From G963704535 sp963704535 (GTDB lineage Bacteria > Chloroflexota > Chloroflexia > Chloroflexales > Roseiflexaceae), in contig OY969916.1 in the NCBI GenBank assembly GCA_963704535.1, positions 9,238,001 through 9,302,000 on the forward strand: a stretch of 64,000 nt of DNA, read 5' to 3'. Below the pieces are notes generated by a model that saw only the letters and a program-made list of their open reading frames with translations, made no database searches and had not been told where the DNA came from. A program made the position numbers and the translations under genes. Of this stretch, positions 1 to 8,761 are shown one piece after another. How positions within the stretch are numbered: position 1 is the first letter of the stretch; the number at the start of each line of letters is the position of its first letter.

Positions 1-1455
1 ATCCAGGTGGCGCTGCGGCCGCCGTACTGGCCCGCTGCGGCTACGGTAGCCGCCCTGCCAGGCGCTATCCTCCAGTAGAATCGTGATCGCATCGTCGCTC
101 GCGACCGGCGGCACTGGCGCGGGTGTAGGCTCGACGGGTGGCGCGGCTGTGGGCTCCGGGATGGTCGTCGGCTGCACCGGGGTGAGCGTTGGCGCGGGGA
201 GGAGCGTCGGCTGAGTGGGGATGAGCGTCGGCTGTGCCGAGGCGGCCGTGGCTGGCGCGGTGGCTGTTGCGGTCTCGCTCGGCGCGACTACCGCGGCCGG
301 GGCGCTCTCAGTGGGCCGGGTGGCCCGCGCCGCCAGGCCGGACAATCCGCCTAGGCCTAGCATCACCAGGAGCGCGGCGCTCAGCGCCACGACCAGCACC
401 ACCGCCGCGACCCGGCCAGGCGCCCTCGGTTGGCGGGCGGATCGGCGGGGCGTGGTGGTTGCCGGCGAGCGGGACAATGTCGGACGGTCGTGGACCGGCG
501 ACGCGCCGATCATCGGCGGCTCGCGCACCGGCGGCAGCTTCAACGTCGTGTAGCGCGAGGCCGGGGCGGCGGGTGGCTCCCCCGCGCCGACCATTAGCTC
601 CTTCAAGATCTCCGATCTCTCGATCTCCAATATCGCCCGCTTCACTTCCTGGGCCATCTCGGCGGCGGTCTGGTAGCGGACGGCCGGATCTTTCTCCAGC
701 GCGCGGAACAGCACCTGCTCGACGACTGCGGGCAGGTCGGGGTTGAGGTCGCGCGGCGGTGGCAGCGGCTCATGGACATGCTTCATCAGCACTGCCAGCG
801 GGGTGGTAGCATCGAACGGGACGTGGCCGGTGACCAGCTCGTAGAGCACGACCCCGGCCGAGTAGATATCGGCCCGCGCATCGACCTCGGCGGCGGCGCT
901 GTCGGCCCGCTCGGGCGCCATGTAGGCCGCAGTGCCGACGGTCTGGCCCGCCGGGGTCAAGTGCTGGCTGTCATCGATCAGCTTGGCGATGCCAAAGTCG
1001 GCCAGCATCGGCCAGGTCGGCCGGGGCAGCAAAACATTGGATGGCTTGATGTCGCGGTGGATGATCCCCTGCCGGTGGGCGTAGTCCAGTGCGTCGAGCA
1101 GGTGGCCCATCAGGCCGAGTGCCCGCACCGGCTCGATCGGCTGGTCGTCGATCAGGTCGTTGAGCGTGCTTCCGTCGTCGATATACTGAAGCACAAAGTA
1201 GTGCAGCCCCTCATCCTGGCCATAGTCGTAGATCGGCAGAATGTTGGGGTGCTGGAGCTGGGCGATTGCCTGCGCCTCGCGCCGGAAGCGCGACTCGAAC
1301 TGCGGGTCGAGATTGCGGAGCAGCACTTTGATCGCGACATAGCGGTTCAAGGAAGGCTGATGAGCCTTGTAAACGGTCGACGTGCTCCCACGGCCGACCA
1401 CCTTTATGAGCCGGTATTGCCCCAGATATTCGTTGGTCAAATCTTTCATCGTCAT
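1..1455 (-). CDS. Ser/Thr protein kinase, membrane-anchored (partial, C-terminus off window)
   Basis: Eukaryotic-type Ser/Thr kinase (Hanks type, PknB-like); phosphorylates Ser/Thr of cytoplasmic targets. The minus strand is open from an ATG at 1455 to the window edge (485 codons). It shows the glycine loop GRGSTSTV near residues 21-28, VAIK lysine near 43, HRDIKPSN near 133-140 and an ADFG motif, then APE-like MAPERAD. After the roughly 270-residue kinase domain come a basic juxtamembrane stretch, one hydrophobic segment and a Pro/Thr/Ala-rich extracellular linker leading to an unseen extracellular domain. A second in-frame ATG lies two codons downstream. It is divergent from an FHA protein, a common phosphothreonine-reading partner. 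Long open frames on the plus strand here are antisense shadows. Confidence 0.93.
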   Translation of the reverse strand, partial: MTMKDLTNEYLGQYRLIKVVGRGSTSTVYKAHQPSLNRYVAIKVLLRNLDPQFESRFRREAQAIAQLQHPNILPIYDYGQDEGLHYFVLQYIDDGSTLNDLIDDQPIEPVRALGLMGHLLDALDYAHRQGIIHRDIKPSNVLLPRPTWPMLADFGIAKLIDDSQHLTPAGQTVGTAAYMAPERADSAAAEVDARADIYSAGVVLYELVTGHVPFDATTPLAVLMKHVHEPLPPPRDLNPDLPAVVEQVLFRALEKDPAVRYQTAAEMAQEVKRAILEIERSEILKELMVGAGEPPAAPASRYTTLKLPPVREPPMIGASPVHDRPTLSRSPATTTPRRSARQPRAPGRVAAVVLVVALSAALLVMLGLGGLSGLAARATRPTESAPAAVVAPSETATATAPATAASAQPTLIPTQPTLLPAPTLTPVQPTTIPEPTAAPPVEPTPAPVPPVASDDAITILLEDSAWQGGYRSRSGPVRRPQRHLD

Positions 1456-1467
1456 TGAGGATTGCTC

Positions 1468-1557
1468 GATAGCATTCCTTGATCATTTGGAACGTGGGTG
1501 AGCTTTTCTGTGAGGCTTCCCCACACCCCTTTTCCAACTTCCTCAGGATCGCTATAG
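1468..1557. repeat. Palindromic intergenic repeat, family C
   Basis: About 90 bp with imperfect terminal inverted repeats (TAGCATTCC-like and GCTATAG-like ends) and a core containing GAGCTTTTCTGTG followed by a C-rich arm. Related copies lie at 41660-41748 and 48073-48165. It sits between the divergent kinase and FHA genes. Confidence 0.75.
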
Positions 1558-1601
1558 CAATCTGCGTTCCGCGTAGGAACGACGGTTGGTGGCGTTCTTT
1601 T

Positions 1602-1610
1602 TGCTATACT
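1602..1610 (+). promoter_or_regulatory. Possible extended -10 promoter of the FHA gene
   Basis: TGCTATACT matches an extended -10 (TGnTATAAT-like) about 45 nt before the FHA gene ATG. No convincing -35 is seen. Pattern match only. Confidence 0.35.
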
Positions 1611-1654
1611 CTCCTCGACTCGCGAATGGCCTGATCAGCATGACGAGGTAGCGT

Positions 1655-2356
1655 ATGGCGCGCGCAAGACCGGGTTTGTTGGCGTACTGGAGCCCCGATG
1701 GTATAGAGAAGCAGATTGAGCTCACTCAGAATGAGATCACACTCGGCCGCTCCGAAACCTGCACGATCATGCTCCCGTTCTCGACGGTCTCACGGCTGCA
1801 CGCCCGGATCGAGCTTCAGCACAATCGCTATGTGCTGTTCGACGCCGGGAGCGCCAATGGCACCTACCTCAACGGCGAGCGGATCGAGCACGGCCGCCAG
1901 TTGAGCACCGGCGACGAGGTCTGGCTGGGGACGAGCACGGTGGCGCTGACCTTCTCCGACCCCGATGAGACGATGCAGCTATCGCTCACCAGCGGGCCGC
2001 CGCCGTTGTTTATCGACGAGAACGGGCGGGTGGTACAGGTTTACGGGATACCAGTGCAACTCAGCACGCTGGAGTATGACCTGCTGCTGTACCTGGCCCA
2101 CCACCTGCGGATGGTCTGCACGCGCGAAGAGTGCTTCCTGGCGGTCTGGGGCCAGCCCTACGACCACGCCACCTGCGAGGACGCGCTCAACGCCTGCATG
2201 GCAAGGATACGTCGCAATCTTCGCGCCGGCGCCCAATCGGTTGGCCAGGAGACGCCGCAGATTACGACGCTCCAGCGGATCGGGTTCCGGCTCGACACCG
2301 ACGTAGCCTTCGCGCCGCGCGCCGAGCGCCCACGGGAGCGGGCACTGAGCGCCTAG
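1655..2356 (+). CDS. FHA domain protein with C-terminal winged-helix DNA-binding domain
   Basis: A 233-residue cytoplasmic protein. Residues about 25-95 form an FHA domain: LGRSETC, SRLHARI and NGTYLNGE carry the conserved Gly-Arg, Ser-x-x-His and Asn-Gly positions that bind phosphothreonine. Residues about 130-215 resemble the OmpR/PhoB-type winged helix (LSTLEYDLLLYLA...TREECFLAVWG...LNACMARIRRNL...ITTLQRIGFRL). Together they suggest a transcription factor read out by Ser/Thr phosphorylation rather than by a receiver domain. The divergent kinase next door is the obvious candidate writer, but that link is inferred from position only. The ATG is the first in the frame. Confidence 0.85.
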   Translation: MARARPGLLAYWSPDGIEKQIELTQNEITLGRSETCTIMLPFSTVSRLHARIELQHNRYVLFDAGSANGTYLNGERIEHGRQLSTGDEVWLGTSTVALTFSDPDETMQLSLTSGPPPLFIDENGRVVQVYGIPVQLSTLEYDLLLYLAHHLRMVCTREECFLAVWGQPYDHATCEDALNACMARIRRNLRAGAQSVGQETPQITTLQRIGFRLDTDVAFAPRAERPRERALSA

Positions 2357-2499
2357 CGTGGCAGATCCGTCGATACCTACGGCCTGGTCTCTATCCGTAA
2401 AATCGCATACTGTCCCGCAAATTCACGGCTTGTCGTGTAATATAGGACGGAGGTGTTCATTAGCCACCCGTACTATCCATACGGCACGCGAAGAAGCTG

Positions 2500-2928
2500 C
2501 TACTTCTGCTTTGCTTCAGATTCAGACTTCAGCATATCGGCGTGACGATGCACCAACTTCCACTCATCGCCTTCGCGTCGAAACACCTCGGTGATGCGTA
2601 AACTCATCGGAACGGCCTCTGGCTTCCCTTTCAGCCGGGCTGTCGCGCGCTGGAACCCGACCCAGTAGGCGATACCGTCGCCGACCGCCATATGAAGAAT
2701 CTCGAAGCTGCTGTCGCCGCCGGACTCGAAATACTTGGCATCGCGCTCGTACCGCGAGGATACCTGCTCCGCGCCTTGCTCATACTCTCCATTTGGATGG
2801 AAAAAGGTCGCGGGAGCGCTGCGGGCGGCTATGCGTGCGACCGGCCCGGCGTCGCCGTTCACGTAGGCCCGCGCCGCCTCCTCGCGCCGCTTCATGAATT
2901 GCTCGAAATCGTGTAGGTCGTTGGTCAT
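2500..2928 (-). CDS. SnoaL-like / DUF4440-type protein
   Basis: A 142-residue protein with the cone-shaped alpha+beta (NTF2-like) pattern: N-terminal helix DFEQFMKRREEAARAYVNGD, a central FFHPNGEYEQG segment, then SFEILHMAVGDGIAYWVGFQRATARL and a C-terminal strand set ending ITEVFRREGDEWKLVHRHADML, typical of SnoaL/DUF4440 ketosteroid-isomerase-like families. No signal peptide. The substrate cannot be read from the sequence. It stands alone between the FHA gene and an AT-rich gene. The region from 2357 to 2499 shows no gene. Confidence 0.75.
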   Translation of the reverse strand: MTNDLHDFEQFMKRREEAARAYVNGDAGPVARIAARSAPATFFHPNGEYEQGAEQVSSRYERDAKYFESGGDSSFEILHMAVGDGIAYWVGFQRATARLKGKPEAVPMSLRITEVFRREGDEWKLVHRHADMLKSESEAKQK

Positions 2929-3033
2929 TGGTTTGCTCCTGGTTTCAACTTGAAGTTCCTCTGTCTGGGTAGACCGTCAGATCCAAGCGTATGTTCAGCG
3001 GCAACGCCGTATAGATTTTTATGGGAAATCGAA

Positions 3034-4074
3034 TTACTCTCCTTCTAAAACTTGCAGCTCTTCTTGAAGACGTGTAATCTTAGCTTCTATTTCGCCTATT
3101 TCTATGGGAAATTTTGGATCTGCATAGATACCTTGTGAAGCTTCTTGTTCTCTCAATATTTGCAATCTTTGTCTATATCTGCGAATGACTTTTCTAATAT
3201 TCTCGATATCTTCTTTGTCAGAAGTATCCAATTTCTTGCGTTTTGTATTACGCAGAATTGGGGATTTGATAATCAGATCAGATATTGAATGATTAGATAT
3301 TAGATCATCTTGCTCTCTGGTTGGAATTATATCTTTCTCTTTGTTTTCTTCAGAGAATTGCACAGATTGTGTTGTTTCTGATAGCTTTTCTGCTGCTGAA
3401 ACTAAGTGCTTTGCAGCATCAACAAATATCGGACAATCTTCGTATCCGTCATCATACTTGCCAGGAATAAGAAAGATATTTCCTCGCTTTACTCTAAACC
3501 AAGTAGCAACCGCGTATTCTGTTCCTTCTACATACACAAATGGTTGGCCTATTGATGGCACAAAGTATGTGTTATACCAAGCTGTGCCATTAATAGTCTC
3601 GAAGAATGGTAAGAAAGCCGTATCACCTCGGAGCTCAATCCTCTTGCCACCACCGTTCTTTGCGCTTTTTCGAATAGTCTGCTCTATCGTTTCTGGGAAG
3701 AATGAATAATAATCGATAACTTCTTCATGATAACGTATTGCACCAGTAATCGAAGGTCTTTTCAGAAAATCAATTTTGAATTTCGCTGGACCAGGGCACA
3801 GGATGACGAGGGTTCTTCCTGTTTGCATTAACCAGTCTATCTCAAGTAACCTGCGTTCACGATCGTCTATGAGCTTTTGTGCTTCTTCGCCTGTAATTTC
3901 GTATCGGAGCGAAGATGAACTTGACCTCTCACGTGCGTTGTAGTCATAGGGTAAGCCTTCCATATCCCACACAATGAGATCGAAGTCAAAGAGTGAACGA
4001 TCAGAGGCGAAACCAAAGATTTGAAAATCATCCTCATCCGTCTCCTCGTGACACGCCATCCACCCGATGTTCAT
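3034..4074 (-). CDS. AT-rich hypothetical protein with EAD-like C-terminal helical domain
   Basis: A 346-residue soluble protein of unknown function in DNA clearly richer in A+T than its neighbours, suggesting recent transfer. The N-terminal ~200 residues (SLFDFDLIVWDMEGL...GRTLVILCPGPAKFKIDF) look like a globular alpha/beta domain I do not recognise. Residues about 245-285 are low-complexity and charged. The last ~45 residues are helical with the spacing L-x-x-L-R-E-Q-x-A...G-x-Y-A-D-P...I-E-I-x-E-I-x-x-K-I-x-x-L-x-x-E-L, which resembles effector-associated domains (EADs) described by Aravind and colleagues in bacterial conflict systems; this resemblance is from memory of the pattern. It lies directly beside an IS element. 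EAD proteins usually pair with a partner bearing the same domain, and none is adjacent. Confidence 0.6.
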   Translation of the reverse strand: MNIGWMACHEETDEDDFQIFGFASDRSLFDFDLIVWDMEGLPYDYNARERSSSSSLRYEITGEEAQKLIDDRERRLLEIDWLMQTGRTLVILCPGPAKFKIDFLKRPSITGAIRYHEEVIDYYSFFPETIEQTIRKSAKNGGGKRIELRGDTAFLPFFETINGTAWYNTYFVPSIGQPFVYVEGTEYAVATWFRVKRGNIFLIPGKYDDGYEDCPIFVDAAKHLVSAAEKLSETTQSVQFSEENKEKDIIPTREQDDLISNHSISDLIIKSPILRNTKRKKLDTSDKEDIENIRKVIRRYRQRLQILREQEASQGIYADPKFPIEIGEIEAKITRLQEELQVLEGE

Positions 4075-4181
4075 AGTGTTTTCCTCAAGGATTTTACCAT
4101 CATTTCAACTGGAGCAAAGTATATCATAAAGCCTCGTAGTGATCATCTTGCGGTTCACAGTAGTTGAGGATATCCATTGGG

Positions 4182-6012
4182 AAGATGCCGCTGGCGAACC
4201 CTTGATAGGCGCCTCTCTGCGCTTGAGAGTGATTTCACTGGGCGATATTCTGTCGTATGATCTGGCAAGCGGCGCGTCAGTGGGTCGCGTCCAATGCAGG
4301 CTAGGAGACGACCGCATGTCAATGCATGCCCCGCTTTTCTATCAGCTCCCCGACGAAACCTCGCGTGTCGCGCAGGCTGCCTTTCCCAAAGGCAATCCCT
4401 ACATGCGCATGCGCGATGCCTTCGGCCCCATCTATGCCAACCCCGACTTCGCGGCGCTCTTCTCCTCCACCGGCCATCCAGCCCAAGCGCCTGCCCAACT
4501 CGCCCTGATCACCATTATGCAGTTTGCCGAAGGCCTCGCCGACCAGCAGGCCGCCGACGCCGTTCGTAGCCGTATCGACTGGAAATACGCCTTGGCGCTT
4601 GAGTTGACCGACCCCGGCTTCCATGCCTCGGTCCTGTGCGAGTTTCGCAAACGCTTGATTACTGGCAACGCTGAACTGCTGCTCTTCGAGACAATGCTCA
4701 CCCTCTTTCGTGAGCAGGGATTGATCAAGGCCAAAGGTAGGATGCGTACCAACTCCACTCATGTACTAGCTGCCATTCAGGTCCTCAATCGGCTCGAATG
4801 TGTCGGTGAGACCTTGCGTCAGGCCCTCAATACGCTGGCCTCCTGCGTACCCGACTGGCTCAGGTCCTGGGTGCCCGCAGTCTGGTTCGACCGCTATAGT
4901 CGTCGGTTCGCCGAATACCGCTTGCCTGCGGAGAAGCCAGCCCGCTATACACTTGCCGAGCAGATCGGGGCTGATGGCCGGCTTGTGCTGCGCAAGCTCT
5001 CCGAGCCGAGCGCGCCTGCTGGGTTGCACGCTCTGCCAGCCATGCAGGTGTTGCGCCGTGTCTGGCTCCAGCAGTTCTACGCCAGCGACGATGATCAGCC
5101 TATACGCTGGCGCAGCGCCGATGATTTGCCACCCGCCAGTCTGCTGATCAGCTCGCCCTATGACGTGGAGGCGCGCTACAGCAAGAAGCGCGACACCGAG
5201 TGGACCGGCTATAAGGTGCATTTGACCGAAACATGTGACGACGATACCCCCAACTTAATTACCGATGTCACAACGACGCCCGCCACCACCGCCGATTTCG
5301 ACGTGGTGCCGACCATTCAGGACAACCTGGCGGAGCGTAAGCTGACGCCCAAAGAACAGATCGTGGATGCGGGCTATATGTCTGCCGATAAGTTGCTGAC
5401 AAGCCGCAGCGAGCATCAGATTGATCTGCTCGGTCCGGTTGCTGATGATCACAGCTGGCAAGCGAAAGCGGGCAACGGCTTTGCAGCAGCCCAGTTCGTG
5501 ATTGATTGGGATGCACAGCAGGCGACCTGTCCGATGGGACAACAGAGCGTCGTGTGGATGGAACGACCAGATCGTCACGGCGATGCCACGGTCCATATCA
5601 GCTTCAGCAAGCCAGCGTGTACAGGATGTGCGCGCCGCGCGGATTGTACTCAGTCGGCGACTGCACCGCGAACATTGCGGATACGGGAGCGTGAACACTA
5701 CCTTGCCCTCAAGGCAGCCCGAGAGCGGCAGCAGACCGAGCTGTTCAAGGCGCAGTATGCACGGCGGGCGGGGATCGAGGGGACCATCTCGCAGGGCACC
5801 CACACGGGCGATTTGCGCCGCTCGCGCTATATCGGGGAGGCGAAAACGCGACTGATGCACCTGCTCCTGGCCGCAGCTCTGAATTTCATGCGCGTGGCGG
5901 CATGGCTTGCAGAGACGCCACGGTCGCGCACACGCCAGTCCGCCTTTGCCGCGCTTGCCGGAGCGCCCGGCTAACAGCAGCCCGCTGAGTGCGGGTTCGC
6001 CAGCGGCATCTT
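4182..6012 (+). mobile_element. IS1182-family insertion sequence
   Basis: Bounded by 20-bp perfect inverted repeats: AAGATGCCGCTGGCGAACCC at 4182-4201 and its reverse complement at 5993-6012. A further CCATT matches 8 nt outside each end, so the true tips may extend a few bases. It encloses a single transposase gene. No convincing target duplication is visible. Confidence 0.88.
4316..5974 (+). CDS. IS1182-family DDE transposase
   Basis: About 552 residues from the ATG at 4316, chosen because TAGGAG lies about 10 nt upstream; the frame is open further upstream into the left terminal repeat. Features: N-terminal DUF772-like region (YMRMRDAFGPIYANPDFAALFSS...LRKRLI-like FRKRLI), THVLAAIQVLNRLE, EARYSKKRDTEWTGYKVHLTETCD, VDAGYMSADKL, and a Cys cluster CPMGQQ...CTGCARRADC near the C-terminus, in the order usual for IS1182. 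Catalyses cut-and-paste movement of the element. Oddity: the first catalytic motif, usually T-D-S-T-H in my recollection of the family, reads T-N-S-T-H here (AAC codon), so the enzyme may be inactive. Confidence 0.88.
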   Translation: MSMHAPLFYQLPDETSRVAQAAFPKGNPYMRMRDAFGPIYANPDFAALFSSTGHPAQAPAQLALITIMQFAEGLADQQAADAVRSRIDWKYALALELTDPGFHASVLCEFRKRLITGNAELLLFETMLTLFREQGLIKAKGRMRTNSTHVLAAIQVLNRLECVGETLRQALNTLASCVPDWLRSWVPAVWFDRYSRRFAEYRLPAEKPARYTLAEQIGADGRLVLRKLSEPSAPAGLHALPAMQVLRRVWLQQFYASDDDQPIRWRSADDLPPASLLISSPYDVEARYSKKRDTEWTGYKVHLTETCDDDTPNLITDVTTTPATTADFDVVPTIQDNLAERKLTPKEQIVDAGYMSADKLLTSRSEHQIDLLGPVADDHSWQAKAGNGFAAAQFVIDWDAQQATCPMGQQSVVWMERPDRHGDATVHISFSKPACTGCARRADCTQSATAPRTLRIREREHYLALKAARERQQTELFKAQYARRAGIEGTISQGTHTGDLRRSRYIGEAKTRLMHLLLAAALNFMRVAAWLAETPRSRTRQSAFAALAGAPG

Positions 6013-6297
6013 GGGAATGGAGGTCATTTGAATAGGAGCTGTTTTGAATAAAGGCGACCTCTGGCTCCACCCGCCCGCACCCCCGACGCCCCCGTCATCC
6101 CCCCGTTACCTCCCTGACCACTCCTTGTCACCTCCCCGTTACCCCGCTGCCGTCCGACTGACGAGCGGATAACAAAGCCCTATCATTCCGATTCGCCCGC
6201 CAATACGCTATGCTGGAAATGTGTTCGATACACCGTTGCCGCAGCCGGGAGATGCCGGTTGCCGGCTTGACAACTATAGCAACCCTGGAGGAGAGAG

Positions 6298-7278
6298 ATG
6301 GCACAGATCCTTATTGTTGGTTCCGGCGTGGTGGGCCAGGCGACCGGGAAGGGGTTCGCCAGGAAGGGCCACACCGTGAGCTACGTAGACATCAACCCAC
6401 AGACGATCGCCGCGCTGCGCGGCCAGGGCCTGGTCGCCCTGACCGTCGCCGAGGTCGATTGGAATATGGTCGACGTGGTCATGCTGGCCGTCTCGACCCC
6501 TAGCGTCGACGGCAAGATTGTGCTGGACTATATCGAGGCTGCCGCGCAGGATGTCGGTCGTGGGCTGGCGCAGACCGAGCGCTTCGTCGCGGTGGTGGTG
6601 CGCAGCACGGTGCCGCCGACCACCACCGAGCAGCGCCTGACCCCCATCCTGGAGCAGGCTTCCGGCAAGCGTGCCGGCGTCGGCTTCGGCGTCGGCATGA
6701 ACCCTGAGTTCCTGCGCCAGGTCAGCAGCGAGCAGGACTTCGCCCGGCCCTGGATCACCGTACTGGGCAGCTCCGACCGCCGAACCGCCGAGATCCTCGA
6801 CGACCTGTATGCGTCGTTTGGCGCGCTGATCGTGCGCTGCACGCCGACCGAGGCCGAGATGATCAAGTACGTCAACAACGTCTACAACGCGGTCAAGATC
6901 AGCTACTTCAATGAGGTGCATGCGATCTGCGAGCACCTGGGCATCGACAGCCAACTGGTGGGGGCGGCGGTGGCGCGTAGCGCCGAGAGCATGTGGAACC
7001 CGCTCTACGGGACGCGCGGGGGCGTACCCTACGGCGGCGCCTGCCTGCCCAAGGACACCGCCGCGTTTCTCAGCTTCGTGCAGGCGCACGGCTGGCAGCA
7101 CCTCATGCTCGACGCCACGATCGCGGTCAACCGTCGCCTGGAGGCCCACATCCCCGCCGCATCCTCGCCCGACCAGATCGACGCTACACTTGAGGCCATG
7201 CGTTTGCGCGACCAGACCGCTGGGCAGGAGGAGTTGGTCCTCGAAGTGGGGGCGAAGGCGCCGGTGCCCACATTTTAA
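6298..7278 (+). CDS. AlgD-like UDP-glucose/GDP-mannose dehydrogenase, short form
   Basis: Nucleotide-sugar 6-dehydrogenase, oxidising a UDP- or GDP-sugar to its uronate. The N-terminal Rossmann motif GSGVVGQATG lies at residues 8-17, the central dimerisation region carries KYVNNVYNAVKISYFNE, and the catalytic Cys is Cys249 in GGACLPKDT. The start is preceded by GGAGGAGAG. At 326 residues it is about 100 shorter than the family norm (AlgD, Ugd about 430): the C-terminal sugar-nucleotide-binding domain is missing and the stop codon lies at the edge of a family B repeat. Position beside a GT2 synthase, a C5-epimerase and a mannose-1-phosphate guanylyltransferase favours GDP-mannose as substrate (GDP-mannuronate for an alginate-like polymer). 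Whether the short form works is open. Confidence 0.85.
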   Translation: MAQILIVGSGVVGQATGKGFARKGHTVSYVDINPQTIAALRGQGLVALTVAEVDWNMVDVVMLAVSTPSVDGKIVLDYIEAAAQDVGRGLAQTERFVAVVVRSTVPPTTTEQRLTPILEQASGKRAGVGFGVGMNPEFLRQVSSEQDFARPWITVLGSSDRRTAEILDDLYASFGALIVRCTPTEAEMIKYVNNVYNAVKISYFNEVHAICEHLGIDSQLVGAAVARSAESMWNPLYGTRGGVPYGGACLPKDTAAFLSFVQAHGWQHLMLDATIAVNRRLEAHIPAASSPDQIDATLEAMRLRDQTAGQEELVLEVGAKAPVPTF

Positions 7279-7395
7279 GACAAGGTTCTTTGGTGCTTTA
7301 CAGTTCTGCGAGAAAAGGGGGTTTGAGGGGGCAGCCCCCTCAGCCTCCTCCCACCCACAGTGTAAAGTCGAATGGCGTCTTCCGAAACCTTGTCT
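7278..7395. repeat. MITE-like palindromic repeat, family B
   Basis: 118 bp with terminal inverted repeats AGACAAGGTT / AACCTTGTCT, and an internal G-rich then C-rich palindrome (AAAGGGGGTTTGAGGGGGC, then GCCCCCTC). The left tip overlaps the stop codon of the AlgD-like gene. Other copies: 8650-8744, 12085-12183, 20468-20545, 38824-38918, 47860-47977, 52657-52758. Confidence 0.85.
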
Positions 7396-7415
7396 AAAAG
7401 GGGGAGTCAGAAGGA

Positions 7416-8648
7416 ATGGAGATTTGGAACTCACTGATCGATATACTCACCAGCACGGCGCTGCTGATCCCAATTGGACTAATCGGCGTCTTCCGCTGGG
7501 TGATGTGGCTGGCGAAGCGCATCCCGGCGCTGTTCTACCGGCCGATCGAGAACGACTATGACTGCACGGCCACGATCGTGACGCCGGTGTACAACGAGGA
7601 CCCCGTCCTGTTCCGGCGGGCGCTGGAATCCTGGATCGCCAACCGGCCCGATCAGATCATCGCCGTGATCGACACCACCGACACCGCCTGCATGGCGATC
7701 GCCTGCGAGTATGCCCAAGTCGAGGTCATCCCGATCGATATCCCCGGCAAGCGCCCGGCACTGGCGGCCGGCGTGGATGCCAGCACCAGCGAGATCGTCG
7801 TGCTGGTCGACAGCGACGTGATCTGGGAGCCGGACGTGCTCAAGAAGCTCAAGATGCCCTTCGCCGACCCAAGTATCGGCGGTGTCGGCACCCGCCAGCA
7901 TATGCACCCCAGCAATGGCGAGCAGCCGACGCTGTGGGAGCGGCTGGCCGACATCTATCTGGACATTCGCTACTCGGACGAGGTGCCGGCCACGACGCGC
8001 TGGGGCCGGGCGGTGAGCTGCCTCTCCGGCCGCACCGCCGCCTACCGCACCCGCCTGCTCCAGAGCCTGCGCGAGGCGTTCCTCAACGAGACCTTCATGG
8101 GCCGCCCGTGCATGAGCGGCGACGACAAGCGCTACACCTGCCTGATCTTGCAGCGCGGCTACCACACCTGGAACCAACTCAACGCGCAGGTCTACTCGAC
8201 CTTCAACCCGAAGTTCAAGGGTTTTATCAAGCAGCGCATCCGCTGGAGCCGCAACAGCTTCCGCAGCGACCTGCGCGCGCTGTGGCAGGGCTGGGTCTGG
8301 CGCTACCCCTACCTGGCCCTGATGCTGATCGACAAGACCATCGCCCCCTTCACCCTACTGATCGGCCCGGTCGTGCTGATCATTGCGGTGGCCGTCGGCG
8401 CGTGGGATCTCGTGGGCGCGCTGCTGGCCTGGTGGCTGGTCAGCCGAGCATTCAAGATCTGGTCGCACCTGCGCCGGCGCCCGGAGGACTGGCTGATTCT
8501 GCCCGTCTTTATCGCGGTGACGTTTTACATGTCGTTGGTCAAGGCTTACGCGCTATTTACGATCAACGAGCACAAGTGGCTGACCCGCGCGGTCGCGGTG
8601 GTCGACGGCAAGGTGACGCGAGTGAGCGAGGCCGCGCAGGAGGCGTGA
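7416..8648 (+). CDS. Processive GT2 glycosyltransferase, Alg8-like
   Basis: Membrane glycosyltransferase family 2 synthase, 410 residues. One N-terminal transmembrane segment (about 10-28), cytoplasmic GT-A domain, then two to three C-terminal membrane segments (about 305-370). Catalytic signature D,D,D,Q-x-x-R-W: nucleotide-binding VTPVYNEDP, metal-binding VDSDV, acceptor-site GDDKR and KQRIRW near residue 272. It would polymerise a nucleotide sugar at the inner leaflet and extrude the chain. In alginate clusters this role belongs to Alg8; hyaluronan or poly-GlcNAc synthase is the alternative. No PilZ (Alg44-type) c-di-GMP receptor is encoded nearby. Family B repeats flank it on both sides. 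Confidence 0.88.
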   Translation: MEIWNSLIDILTSTALLIPIGLIGVFRWVMWLAKRIPALFYRPIENDYDCTATIVTPVYNEDPVLFRRALESWIANRPDQIIAVIDTTDTACMAIACEYAQVEVIPIDIPGKRPALAAGVDASTSEIVVLVDSDVIWEPDVLKKLKMPFADPSIGGVGTRQHMHPSNGEQPTLWERLADIYLDIRYSDEVPATTRWGRAVSCLSGRTAAYRTRLLQSLREAFLNETFMGRPCMSGDDKRYTCLILQRGYHTWNQLNAQVYSTFNPKFKGFIKQRIRWSRNSFRSDLRALWQGWVWRYPYLALMLIDKTIAPFTLLIGPVVLIIAVAVGAWDLVGALLAWWLVSRAFKIWSHLRRRPEDWLILPVFIAVTFYMSLVKAYALFTINEHKWLTRAVAVVDGKVTRVSEAAQEA

Positions 8649-8649
8649 T

Positions 8650-8744
8650 CACAGTTCTGGAAAAAAAGGGGAGTTGGAGGGAGCCTCCCCTCTAAAATAG
8701 CCCACCCACATTGTAAAGTAGAACGGCCTCACCTAAAACCTTGC
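8650..8744. repeat. Palindromic repeat, family B (truncated left end)
   Basis: Fills the gap between the GT2 gene and the next CDS; matches the CAGTTCTG...ACATTGTAAAGTAGAA...ACCTTG segment of family B but lacks the left terminal repeat. Confidence 0.75.
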
Positions 8745-8761
8745 ATAAGAGGGAGAAGAAG

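Noticed and set aside
215..1458. Long plus-strand frames over the kinase region
   Set aside because: They are antisense to an excellent kinase domain and have no family features.
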